Shown here: in pieces, positions 4,910 through 16,675 of the stretch
How positions within the stretch are numbered: the first letter of the stretch is position 1
How the letters are laid out: every line of letters begins with the position of its first letter
The notes under the pieces: model-generated
What the model was told of the DNA's origin: nothing
What the model saw: only the letters and a program-made list of their open reading frames with translations
The model's database searches: none
Program-made: the position numbers and the translations under genes
Source: DATGLE01 sp035294325
GTDB taxonomy: Bacteria; Chloroflexota; Ktedonobacteria; Ktedonobacterales; Ktedonobacteraceae
DNA: 16,914 bases
Assembly: GCA_035294325.1 (NCBI GenBank)
Contig: DATGLE010000230.1
Span: forward strand, 1 to 16,914
Direction: 5' to 3'

Positions 4910-7900
4910 ATGGCAGTAACCACAAAGGCCGTTGCACTTCCCGAGCGTGTTTCGTTCGCACGTATCCCGGATATACGGCCAATGCCCGGTCTGATCCAGA
5001 TTCAACTCGATTCTTTTGAATGGTTTAAGAAAGAAGGTCTGCGTGAACTTTTTGATGAAATCTCTCCTATCGAAGACTTCACCGGCAAAAATCTGAGTCT
5101 CGAATTCATTGTCCCTCCCGAACCCTTTGGCAAGCCCAAGTACACCGAGGACGAGTGCCGTGACCGCGATGCCACCTATGCCGCGCCCTTGAACGTCAAG
5201 GCGCGCCTGATAAATAAAGAAACCGGCGAAATCATCGAGAAGGATATCTTCATGGGGGATTTCCCCCTGATGACCCGGCAGGGGACCTTCATTATTAATG
5301 GGGCAGAACGCGTGGTAGTGAGTCAGCTTGTGCGCTCTCCCGGTGTCTACTTTACCGTCGATGAAGATGCCACCACTGGCAAGAAGCTCTTCGCCGCCAA
5401 GTTGATCCCGGCGCGTGGGGCCTGGCTGGAGTTTGAGACCAGCAACAAGAACCTGCTCACCGTCAAAATTGACCGCAAGCGCAAGCTGCCGGTGACGACG
5501 CTGCTGCGCGCTATCGCCAGCCTGGCAAAAGATCAGTGGCATGGTGAGGAACTGGACCTGGCAACCGATCAGGGCATCCTCGATGCCTTTAAAGAGGTCG
5601 ATACCGATCCCAACATCCGCTACATCCAGACCACCCTGGATCGTGACCCGGTGAAAAAAGAGGAAGAGGCCCTGCTCGAACTCTACAAGAAATTGCGTCC
5701 CGGGGATCCGGCTACCCTGGATAATGCGCGCTCGCTGGTCAGGAACCTGTTCTTTAATGCGCGCCGCTACGATCTGGGCAGCGTGGGCCGCTACAAGATG
5801 AACCGCAAGCTGGATCTCGCCATTCCGCAGAGCACCCGTATTCTGACGCAGGACGATCTGGTCAACATTGTGCGCCGCCTGATTGCTTTGAACAACGGGC
5901 ATGGGCGCAAAGACGATATCGACCATCTGGGCAACCGGCGCGTGCGCTGCGTGGGCGAACTGATCCAGACGCAGTTTCGCGTGGGTCTGCTGCGCATGGA
6001 GCGCGTGGTCAAGGAGCGCATGAGCATTCAGGAGCCAGGGCAGGCCACACCCAACGCCCTGATCAATATCCGCCCGGTAGTGGCGGCGATGAAAGAGTTT
6101 TTCGGCGGCAGCCAGCTCTCGCAGTTCATGGACCAGACCAACGCGCTGGCCGAGATCGGCCACAAGCGTCGTCTCTCTGCACTTGGTCCCGGCGGCCTCT
6201 CGCGTGAGCGCGCTGGCTTCGATGTGCGCGACGTTCACCAGTCACACTACGGGCGCATCTGTCCGATTGAGACGCCGGAAGGTCCCAACATTGGTCTGAT
6301 CGGCAACCTGGCGACCTACGGGCAGATCAACCCCTATGGCTTCATCGAGACCCCTTATCGCAGAGTTTACAAGCGCCTGGCGGCAAATGATCCGCGCCTG
6401 ATCGGGCGTGAACTGCGCGGCCTTGTGGGGAGGCCACGAGAAGATATCACGACGCCGGACGGGGAAGTGCTTTTCAAGGCACGCAACTATGTGCGCGTCG
6501 ATGAGGCGCTCTTCAACAAGCTCGCGCAGACACTGGGCGATACGCCGGTGAGCGTGAAGCCGTTCGTCACCGACGAGATCGTTTACCATACCGCCGATGA
6601 TGAAGAGAACTTCTGGATCGCCCAGGCCAACGCCAAACTGACCGATAACAATGAATTCGCCCAGGAGCGAGTCCTGGCTCGCTACCAGGGGGATTTCGTC
6701 ATGGAGAGTTCGGACCTCATCGACTACATGGACGTGTCCCCCCGCCAGACGGTGAGCGTGGCAACCGCGCTGATCCCCTTCCTGGAGCATGACGACGTGA
6801 ACCGCGCCTTGATGGGCGCCAATATGCAGCGCCAGGCGGTGCCGCTGCTCAAGCCGCAGTCGCCCATCTGTGGCACCGGCATCGAGCGGCAGGTTGCCAT
6901 CGACTCCGGCCAGGTCATCGTCAGCGAGAGCGAAGGCGAAGTCGTCTCGGCCACCGCCCGCCGCATCGACATCGTGGACCCGCAGGGCGAACTGCACAGC
7001 TATCGCCTGCGCAAGTTCGTGCGCTCCAACGCCGGCACCTGCATCAACCAGCGCCCGATTGTGCGCAAGGGCGACTATGTGAGCGCCGGCCAGGTCATCG
7101 CCGACAGCTCCTCCACCGAGAATGGCGAACTGGCGCTGGGCCAGAACATCCTGGTGGCCTTCATGAGCTGGGAGGGCGGCAACTTTGAGGATGCCATCCT
7201 CATCAGCGAGCGCATTGTACGCGAAGACCTCTTCACCTCGATCCATATCGAGAAATATGAGGTAGATGCGCGCGATACCAAGCTGGGGCCCGAGGAGATC
7301 ACTCGCGACATTCCTAACGTCGGCGACGAAGGACTCAAGAATCTCGACGAGCGTGGCATCATCTATGTTGGCGCCGAGGTCGGGCCACAGGATATCCTGG
7401 TCGGCAAGATCACCCCCAAAGGCGAGACCGAACTGACCGCCGAGGAGAAATTGCTGCGCGCCATCTTCGGAGAGAAGGCCCGCGAAGTCAAGGACACCTC
7501 GCTGCGTATGCCACACGGCGAGCGCGGCAAGGTGATCGAGGTCAAGATCTTCTCGCGCGAGGCCGGCGACGAACTGCCTCCGGGCGTCAACCAGCTTGTG
7601 CGCGTGAGCGTGGCCCAGAAGCGCAAGATCGGGGCCGGCGACAAGATGGCTGGCCGCCACGGCAACAAGGGCGTCATCTCCAGGGTGCTGCCCATCGAAG
7701 ATATGCCCTTCCTGCCCGACGGCACACCGGTTGATATCATTCTCAACCCGCTGGGGGTGCCGCACCGCATGAATATCGGACAAATTATGGAGACACATCT
7801 GGGCTGGGCCGCCAGCGTGCTTGGCTTCAAGATCGCCACCCCCGTCTTTGATGGGGCCTCCGAGGAAGACATCGAGGAACTGCTGCGGCGCGCGGGGCTG

Positions 7901-8407
7901 CCAGAGACGGGCAAGGTGCAGCTCTTTGATGGGCGCACCGGGGAGCCGTTCGACCATCCCATCACGGTAGGCTACACCTACATGCTGAAGCTGGCCCACC
8001 TGGTCGAAGACAAGGTTCACGCCCGTTCGACTGGTCCGTACAGCCTGATTACGCAGCAGCCGCTGGGAGGTAAGGCGCAGTTTGGCGGCCAGCGCTTCGG
8101 CGAGATGGAGGTCTGGGCGCTGGAGGCGTATGGCGCGGCCAATATCCTGCAGGAGATCCTGACCGTCAAATCGGACGATGTGGTGGGACGCGTCAAGACC
8201 TACGAGGCAATTGTCAAGGGCGAGAATATCATGGAACCGGGCGTGCCCGAGTCCTTCAAGGTGCTGGTCAAGGAATTGCAGAGCCTGGGGATTAACGTGG
8301 AAGTGCTCAACGAGGATGAACAGAAGATCCAGTTTGTCGAAGACACCTCCAATGATGTGATGCCCGAACTGGGAATTAATCTGTCCGGTTTCGAGGGAGA
8401 TCAATAA
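4910..8407 (+). CDS. rpoB: DNA-directed RNA polymerase beta subunit
   Basis: Beta subunit of core RNA polymerase, 1165 residues, close to the Bacillus length and without the large E. coli lineage-specific inserts. Seen: the N-terminal RPMPGLIQIQLDSFEWF, the rifampicin cluster QFMDQTNALAEIGHKRRLSALG from residue 405 with D408, H418 and S423 (equivalent to E. coli D516, H526, S531, all wild type), FEDA with E760-D761, the KMAGRHGNKG motif with K912 and K920, and the C-terminal GGKAQFGGQRFGEMEVWALEAYGA clamp segment. Four rifampicin-region positions differ from E. coli (N518T, P520A, S522A, T525G equivalents). The start is ATG 4910, with GGAG (4896-4899) upstream; the in-frame ATG 4877 would add 11 residues but has no Shine-Dalgarno. 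rplKAJL, the usual upstream neighbours, are absent. rpoC follows after 175 nt. Confidence 0.98.
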   Translation: MAVTTKAVALPERVSFARIPDIRPMPGLIQIQLDSFEWFKKEGLRELFDEISPIEDFTGKNLSLEFIVPPEPFGKPKYTEDECRDRDATYAAPLNVKARLINKETGEIIEKDIFMGDFPLMTRQGTFIINGAERVVVSQLVRSPGVYFTVDEDATTGKKLFAAKLIPARGAWLEFETSNKNLLTVKIDRKRKLPVTTLLRAIASLAKDQWHGEELDLATDQGILDAFKEVDTDPNIRYIQTTLDRDPVKKEEEALLELYKKLRPGDPATLDNARSLVRNLFFNARRYDLGSVGRYKMNRKLDLAIPQSTRILTQDDLVNIVRRLIALNNGHGRKDDIDHLGNRRVRCVGELIQTQFRVGLLRMERVVKERMSIQEPGQATPNALINIRPVVAAMKEFFGGSQLSQFMDQTNALAEIGHKRRLSALGPGGLSRERAGFDVRDVHQSHYGRICPIETPEGPNIGLIGNLATYGQINPYGFIETPYRRVYKRLAANDPRLIGRELRGLVGRPREDITTPDGEVLFKARNYVRVDEALFNKLAQTLGDTPVSVKPFVTDEIVYHTADDEENFWIAQANAKLTDNNEFAQERVLARYQGDFVMESSDLIDYMDVSPRQTVSVATALIPFLEHDDVNRALMGANMQRQAVPLLKPQSPICGTGIERQVAIDSGQVIVSESEGEVVSATARRIDIVDPQGELHSYRLRKFVRSNAGTCINQRPIVRKGDYVSAGQVIADSSSTENGELALGQNILVAFMSWEGGNFEDAILISERIVREDLFTSIHIEKYEVDARDTKLGPEEITRDIPNVGDEGLKNLDERGIIYVGAEVGPQDILVGKITPKGETELTAEEKLLRAIFGEKAREVKDTSLRMPHGERGKVIEVKIFSREAGDELPPGVNQLVRVSVAQKRKIGAGDKMAGRHGNKGVISRVLPIEDMPFLPDGTPVDIILNPLGVPHRMNIGQIMETHLGWAASVLGFKIATPVFDGASEEDIEELLRRAGLPETGKVQLFDGRTGEPFDHPITVGYTYMLKLAHLVEDKVHARSTGPYSLITQQPLGGKAQFGGQRFGEMEVWALEAYGAANILQEILTVKSDDVVGRVKTYEAIVKGENIMEPGVPESFKVLVKELQSLGINVEVLNEDEQKIQFVEDTSNDVMPELGINLSGFEGDQ

Positions 8408-8527
8408 TCATTCGCCTGTATATATAAGGAATGGGCTGCTACAGCGCATGGTGCCTCATCTTGTACGCCCACACGGATCTGGCATCATGTGCTCCGCCCT
8501 TACATTTCAAGAGATACCTTACACTAT

Positions 8528-8561
8528 CCCGGAACTGCGCCTGGACGCGCAGTCGCCCGGG
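8528..8561 (+). other. Two-tier hairpin just before the rpoC ribosome-binding site
   Basis: In the 175-nt rpoB-rpoC spacer, outer arms CCCGG (8528-8532) and CCGGG (8557-8561) enclose inner arms CTGCGC (8535-8540) and GCGCAG (8547-8552). It ends 11 nt before the AGGAGG. There is no T-tract, so it is not a terminator; a processing or translation-tuning element is possible. The rest of the spacer shows no gene or convincing promoter. Confidence 0.45.
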
Positions 8562-8582
8562 TAGGGGTTATCAGGAGGTAGC

Positions 8583-12911
<4,329 letters not shown>

Positions 12912-12950
12912 TATTATAAGCAACCGCTAATATGTGATGGAAGGACATGA

Positions 12951-12975
12951 AGCATCCCCATTTTTTGCGGATGCT
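12951..12975 (+). other. Hairpin in the rpsL leader
   Basis: AGCATCC (12951-12957) pairs with GGATGCT (12969-12975) around an 11-nt loop containing TTTTTT. A further GGATGC at 13099-13104 could pair with the same left arm, so two folds are possible. Confidence 0.4.
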
Positions 12976-12990
12976 CGCGCCTCTCAGAGC

Positions 12991-13015
12991 GCCCCACGGC
13001 CTCAGGTCGTGGGGC
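12991..13015 (+). repeat. 11-bp hairpin in the rpsL leader
   Basis: GCCCCACGGCC (12991-13001) pairs with GGTCGTGGGGC (13005-13015), one G-U pair, TCA loop. No T-tract follows, so it is not a normal terminator. It ends two bases before the large inverted repeat and may stack on it. Confidence 0.75.
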
Positions 13016-13017
13016 CT

Positions 13018-13086
13018 CCCGCCCGGGGGTGTGATGGTTGGCAGGCACGCAAGGCGCGCCTGCCAACCATCACACCCCCGGGCGGG
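13018..13086 (+). repeat. Perfect 29-bp inverted repeat in the rpsL leader
   Basis: Positions 13018-13046 are the exact reverse complement of 13058-13086, 29 of 29 bases. Inside, after one A-C mismatch, CGC (13048-13050) pairs with GCG (13054-13056), leaving an AAG loop. No T-tract follows. Its perfection suggests recent origin, as in a dispersed hairpin or MITE-like repeat, or strong selection for the RNA fold. No clear target-site duplication is seen. Confidence 0.9.
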
Positions 13087-13174
13087 GCGAAGCGCTGCGG
13101 ATGCCGGGTGGCAAAGGCAGAGAAATTCGAGATGATTCATGTCTTGAAAGAAGAGGGACAGGGAGGAATTATCC

Positions 13175-13618
13175 TTGCCGACAATTAATCAACTGGTCCG
13201 TAAAGGCCGTTCACAGAAGCAGAAGAAGGTGAAGGCCCCCGCGTTGCTGTATTCATACAACGCGTTGAAGAACAGGACCTCGCGCCTGCGTGGTTCGCCA
13301 CAGAAACGTGGCGTCTGTACCCTGGTGCGCACGATGACGCCCAAAAAGCCGAATTCGGCTATGCGCAAAATCGCCCGCGTTCGGCTCTCGAACCAGATGG
13401 AAGTCACGGCTTACATACCTGGAGAGGGGCACAATTTACAAGAACACTCCGTAGTGCTCATTCGCGGCGGGCGTGTGAAGGACCTGCCGAGTGTACGCTA
13501 TCACATCGTGCGCGGCACGCTGGATAGCGATGGCGTCTCCAAACGCCGCCGGGGCCGCTCAAAGTATGGAGCCAAACGGCCCAAGCCTGGACAGGCCGCT
13601 ACCGGTGGCAGGAGATAA
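13175..13618 (+). CDS. rpsL: 30S ribosomal protein S12
   Basis: S12 of the decoding centre, 147 residues. It begins MPTINQLVRKGR and contains TPKKPNSAMRK with K57-K58 (E. coli K42-K43 region, streptomycin-sensitive wild type), GHNLQEHSVVL, and RVKDLPSVRYH, with D103 at the usually methylthiolated aspartate. Between PAL24 and GSPQKRGVC it has about 15 extra residues (LYSYNALKNRTSRLR), an extension also found in Firmicutes S12 and absent from E. coli. The start is TTG at 13175, preceded by GGAGG (13162-13166) at eight bases; no ATG or GTG gives the conserved N-terminus. It heads the str operon from the promoter at 12889. Confidence 0.98.
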   Translation: MPTINQLVRKGRSQKQKKVKAPALLYSYNALKNRTSRLRGSPQKRGVCTLVRTMTPKKPNSAMRKIARVRLSNQMEVTAYIPGEGHNLQEHSVVLIRGGRVKDLPSVRYHIVRGTLDSDGVSKRRRGRSKYGAKRPKPGQAATGGRR

Positions 13619-13675
13619 GTAAAAGAGCGCTTTCAGGCCGATTATCACGATCAGTGCAAAGAGCAGATTTGCTCA

Positions 13676-13694
13676 TCTCATCTGAGATTGCAAC
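13676..13694 (+). repeat. 19-nt direct repeat, copy 1
   Basis: TCTCATCTGAGATTGCAAC, matching copy 2 at 13761-13779 in 18 of 19 positions, 85 nt apart. The first 12 bases form a small dyad TCTCA-tc-TGAGA. A degenerate third piece, AGATTGCA, lies at 13786-13793. Confidence 0.8.
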
Positions 13695-13760
13695 GGGTGT
13701 TCTCCTGGCTCAACGGCCGCATCTCCTTGCGAGAGCGCCGGGAAAGCAGAGAGCTTGGCT

Positions 13761-13779
13761 TCTCGTCTGAGATTGCAAC
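13761..13779 (+). repeat. 19-nt direct repeat, copy 2
   Basis: TCTCGTCTGAGATTGCAAC; the one difference from copy 1 (A to G) weakens the internal dyad. The flanking sequences are not repeated, so this is not a tandem duplication of a longer unit. Confidence 0.8.
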
Positions 13780-13817
13780 ACATACAGATTGCACCAGCAG
13801 GAAAGGCACCCGCGTGT

Positions 13818-13870
13818 AGGCGTCCGAAGAAGATCGGGAGAGATCTCCCCTGATCGAATCGACGCCTTTT
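13818..13870 (+). terminator. Terminator-like hairpin between rpsL and rpsG
   Basis: AGGCGTC (13818-13824) pairs with GACGCCT (13861-13867). Inside, GATC pairs with GATC (13832-13835, 13852-13855) and GGGAG with CTCCC (13836-13840, 13845-13849). TTTTCT follows the outer stem. The internal loops make it less stable than the terminator at 4155. It may be an attenuator or end a monocistronic rpsL transcript. Confidence 0.45.
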
Positions 13871-13906
13871 CTGGTGTTCGCCAGGCCCAGGGCGATAGTC
13901 CCTGGC

Positions 13907-13942
13907 GGGATGCGGATGTCCCCGCATTCCCCCTTCTTTTTT
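13907..13942 (+). terminator. Second terminator-like hairpin, just upstream of rpsG
   Basis: GGGATGCGG (13907-13915) pairs with CCGCATTCC (13922-13930), one G-U pair, followed by a pyrimidine stretch with a T-run at 13937-13942. The T-run starts six bases after the stem, so termination may be partial. It ends about 15 nt before the rpsG Shine-Dalgarno. Confidence 0.45.
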
Positions 13943-13972
13943 GCTTAGAAGAGAGCTGAGGAGGCAAAAACG

Positions 13973-14443
13973 TTGCCAAGACGCAAGAGAGTCGTGCGAC
14001 GGCCAGATGTGCCGGATGCAAAATACAAGAGCCGCAATGTGGCCCGATTCATCAACAAGTTGATGCTAGATGGGAAGCGCAGCCTGGCTGAGCGTATCCT
14101 CTACGATGCTTTTGACACGATTGAAGCAAGGCAGAAGCGGCCACCCCTCGATGTATTTGAACAGGCCATGAAGAATGCAACACCAAGCATCGAGGTCAAA
14201 CCCCGCCGTGTTGGCGGCTCGACCTATCAGGTCCCTGTGGATGTCCGCAGAGACCGGGGCAATGCCTTAGCCATGCGCTGGCTCATTCGCTCCGCCCGTG
14301 CCCGTTCGGGCAGATCGATGGCGGAGAAGCTGGCGGCAGAGCTTATGGACGCAGCGGCGGGACAGGGTGCAACGATTAGAAAACGTGAGGAGACTCATAA
14401 AATGGCGGAGTCCAATAGAGCCTTCGCCCATTACCGCTGGTAA
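13973..14443 (+). CDS. rpsG: 30S ribosomal protein S7
   Basis: S7 organises the 3' major domain of 16S rRNA and, in E. coli, represses the str operon. At 156 residues it has the full family length. It shows MPRRKRVVRRP at the N-terminus, FINKLMLDGKRSLAERI (27-43), the GGSTYQVPVDVR block (81-92), and KREETHKMAESNRAFAHYRW at the C-terminus. The start is TTG at 13973 with a strong GAGGAGG (13958-13964) eight bases upstream. Its TAA is 9 nt before fusA, and the two genes share a reading frame. Confidence 0.98.
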   Translation: MPRRKRVVRRPDVPDAKYKSRNVARFINKLMLDGKRSLAERILYDAFDTIEARQKRPPLDVFEQAMKNATPSIEVKPRRVGGSTYQVPVDVRRDRGNALAMRWLIRSARARSGRSMAEKLAAELMDAAAGQGATIRKREETHKMAESNRAFAHYRW

Positions 14444-14452
14444 CACTATATT

Positions 14453-16528
14453 ATGCCAAGAGAATACCCACTCGAAAAAACTCGCAATATTGGTATCATC
14501 GCTCATATTGATGCCGGGAAGACGACGACGACAGAGCGCATCCTCTTCTACACCAAGAAGATTCACCGCATGGGTGAGGTGCATGAGGGGGCCGCGACGA
14601 TGGACTGGATGCCGCAGGAGCAGGAGCGCGGCATTACGATTACATCGGCTGCCACAACCTGCTTCTGGCAGGACTACCGCATCAATATCATCGATACGCC
14701 CGGTCACGTTGACTTCACCGCCGAGGTCGAACGATCTCTGCGCGTGCTTGATGGGGGCGTTGTCGTCTTTGATGCAGTCGCGGGTGTCGAACCACAGTCC
14801 GAAACCGTCTGGCGCCAGGCCAACAAGTACAATGTCCCTCGTATCTGTTTCGTCAATAAGATGGATCGCGTGGGGGCTGACTTCTGGCGTACAGTAGATA
14901 TGATTCGTGAGCGCCTGGGCGCCGTTCCCGTGCCGATCCAGATCCCCATAGGTCAGGAGAGCAATTTCAAAGGTTTCATCGATCTCATCAAGCAGCAGGG
15001 CGTGATCTTTACCGATGACCTGGGCACCAGGTCGGACTATACCGACGTTCCAACGGGGATGGAAGCCGAATTCGAGCAGCATCGCGAATTCCTGATCGAG
15101 CGTGTTGCCGAAACTGATGAGGAATTAACCCTCAAATACCTTGAGGGTGAGGAAATCTCAGAGCAGGAGCTTGTCGCAGCCCTGCGTAAAGCAACGATTG
15201 CCGGCACACTGGTGCCGGTGCTTTGTGGCGCTGCCTTGAGAAACAAGGGCGTGCAGGCCATGCTTGATGCCGTCGTTGCTTACCTGCCCTCTCCGCTGGA
15301 CATTCCTCCTCCAACCGGCATCGATCCCAATACCGGCGAGACGGTGACGCGCGAGGTCAGCGATACCGCTCCCTTTAGCGCCCTGGTCTCGAAAATCGTC
15401 TCCGATCCCTTCGTAGGCCGCCTCGCGTACCTGCGCGTCTACTCGGGCACATTGACTAAAGGCGCGTCGGTGGAGAACGCCACAAAGGGGAAAACGGAAC
15501 GTATTGGTCGCCTGCTGCGTATGCATGCCAATCATCGCGAGGATATCGACGAGATTCGAGCGGGAGACATCTGCGCAGCCGTCGGTTTGCGCAATACCTT
15601 CACCGGGGATACGCTCTGCGATCCTCAGCACCCTATTGTGCTTGAGTCCATCGTCTTCCCGGAACCGGTTATCGAGATTGCTATCGAGCCTAAAACACGC
15701 GCCGACCAGGACAAGATGGCGATTGCCCTGGGCAAGCTCGCTGAGGAGGATCCTACCTTCCAGGTACGGACCGATCCTGAAAGTGGGCAGACCATCATCA
15801 GGGGCATGGGCGAGTTGCACCTGGAAGTGATCGAGGATCGCCTCTTCCGCGAATTCAAAGTCGATGCTAACGTCGGGCGTCCCCAGGTTGCCTACCGCGA
15901 AACGGTCACTCGTGAAGCGCAGGCACAGGGCAAGTTCGTCCGGCAGACGGGCGGCCACGGCCAGTATGGAGACGTATGGCTGAGGATAGCGCCCAATGAG
16001 CGCGGCAAGGGCTTCGAGTTCATCAATGCCATTGTCGGCGGCGTGGTGCCAAAGGAATATATCAAGCCCGTCGAGATGGGCGTGAAAGAGACGCTGGATA
16101 ACGGTATCATCGCCGGCTATCCAATGATTGATGTCAAAGTCACTCTCTACGACGGCTCGTACCATGAAGTTGACTCAAGCGAAATGGCCTTCAAAACCGC
16201 TGGCTCTCTGGGCATACGAGAGGCCGCACGCAAGGCCAACCCCATTCTGCTTGAGCCGATCATGCTGGTGGAAGTGACCACCTCTGAAGAGTTCTATGGG
16301 GATATCATCGGCGACCTCAACAGGCGCCGAGGTGCAATCCTGGGTATGGAGAGCCGGGGATCGATGCATGTGGTACGGGCACATGTTCCTCTAGCCGAAA
16401 TGTTCGGCTATGTGAACGATCTTCGTTCGATGACGAGTGGACGGGCAAGCTACTCTATGGAGTTCGCGCACTACGATCCCGTCCCCAAAAATATCGCGGA
16501 TGAGATCATTGCAAAGTCTCACCGCTAA
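14453..16528 (+). CDS. fusA: Translation elongation factor G
   Basis: The GTPase that drives translocation, 691 residues with all five expected domains. Nucleotide-binding motifs are AHIDAGKTT (17-25, K23), switch I RGITIT (59-64), DTPGH (81-85) and NKMD (135-138). The rest, including GGHGQYGDVW and the C-terminal GYVNDLRSMTSGRASYSMEF, matches canonical EF-G. No domain is missing, and nothing marks it as the mitochondrial-like or Tet(M)-type paralogue. The ATG lies 9 nt after the rpsG stop in an AT-rich gap with no Shine-Dalgarno, so initiation probably relies on ribosomes ending rpsG. tuf follows after 250 nt. Confidence 0.98.
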   Translation: MPREYPLEKTRNIGIIAHIDAGKTTTTERILFYTKKIHRMGEVHEGAATMDWMPQEQERGITITSAATTCFWQDYRINIIDTPGHVDFTAEVERSLRVLDGGVVVFDAVAGVEPQSETVWRQANKYNVPRICFVNKMDRVGADFWRTVDMIRERLGAVPVPIQIPIGQESNFKGFIDLIKQQGVIFTDDLGTRSDYTDVPTGMEAEFEQHREFLIERVAETDEELTLKYLEGEEISEQELVAALRKATIAGTLVPVLCGAALRNKGVQAMLDAVVAYLPSPLDIPPPTGIDPNTGETVTREVSDTAPFSALVSKIVSDPFVGRLAYLRVYSGTLTKGASVENATKGKTERIGRLLRMHANHREDIDEIRAGDICAAVGLRNTFTGDTLCDPQHPIVLESIVFPEPVIEIAIEPKTRADQDKMAIALGKLAEEDPTFQVRTDPESGQTIIRGMGELHLEVIEDRLFREFKVDANVGRPQVAYRETVTREAQAQGKFVRQTGGHGQYGDVWLRIAPNERGKGFEFINAIVGGVVPKEYIKPVEMGVKETLDNGIIAGYPMIDVKVTLYDGSYHEVDSSEMAFKTAGSLGIREAARKANPILLEPIMLVEVTTSEEFYGDIIGDLNRRRGAILGMESRGSMHVVRAHVPLAEMFGYVNDLRSMTSGRASYSMEFAHYDPVPKNIADEIIAKSHR

Positions 16529-16675
16529 CTGCCTGTGCGCAGATGATGCTGATGGTGGCACACCTCTGGCGTGCCCCTGGTAGGGACAGACGATTGTTGG
16601 GGAGCATTTACCACCCCTATCTATCTCCTGTCACAATTTTTGCAACGGCCCACGCGGGCCAATGAGGTTTGAAAC

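Larger units (their letters stand above)
13619..13972 (+). promoter_or_regulatory. Structured 354-nt rpsL-rpsG spacer
   Basis: No gene or convincing promoter is seen in this unusually long spacer. It holds a GAGCA-gatt-TGCTC dyad (13661-13674), a duplicated 19-nt element, and two terminator-like hairpins before the rpsG Shine-Dalgarno. In E. coli, S7 represses its operon by binding the rpsL-rpsG intercistronic RNA, so an S7 binding site here would be expected (established for E. coli, inference here). Confidence 0.55.

Noticed and set aside
6242..8404. Long minus-strand open frames opposite rpoB, and similar ones opposite rpoC and fusA
   Set aside because: They mirror the codon bias of the sense genes, have no Shine-Dalgarno sites and show no recognisable domains.
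8419..8430. AT-rich TATATATAAGGA after rpoB as a promoter or start for an ORF at 8431
   Set aside because: No -35 at proper spacing, AGG too close to ATG 8431, and the frame only overlaps rpoC out of frame.
12934..13188. Open frames running through the hairpins of the rpsL leader
   Set aside because: GC-rich inverted repeats keep several frames open on both strands; the ATGs lack a usable Shine-Dalgarno (the one before 12947 is one base away).
13676..13793. CRISPR array in the rpsL-rpsG spacer
   Set aside because: Only two full copies of a 19-nt unit, 85 nt apart, with no further regular repeats and no cas genes.
16594..16623. Possible tuf promoter in the fusA-tuf spacer
   Set aside because: Both hexamers match the consensus poorly and the spacing is 18 nt; not supportable from sequence.
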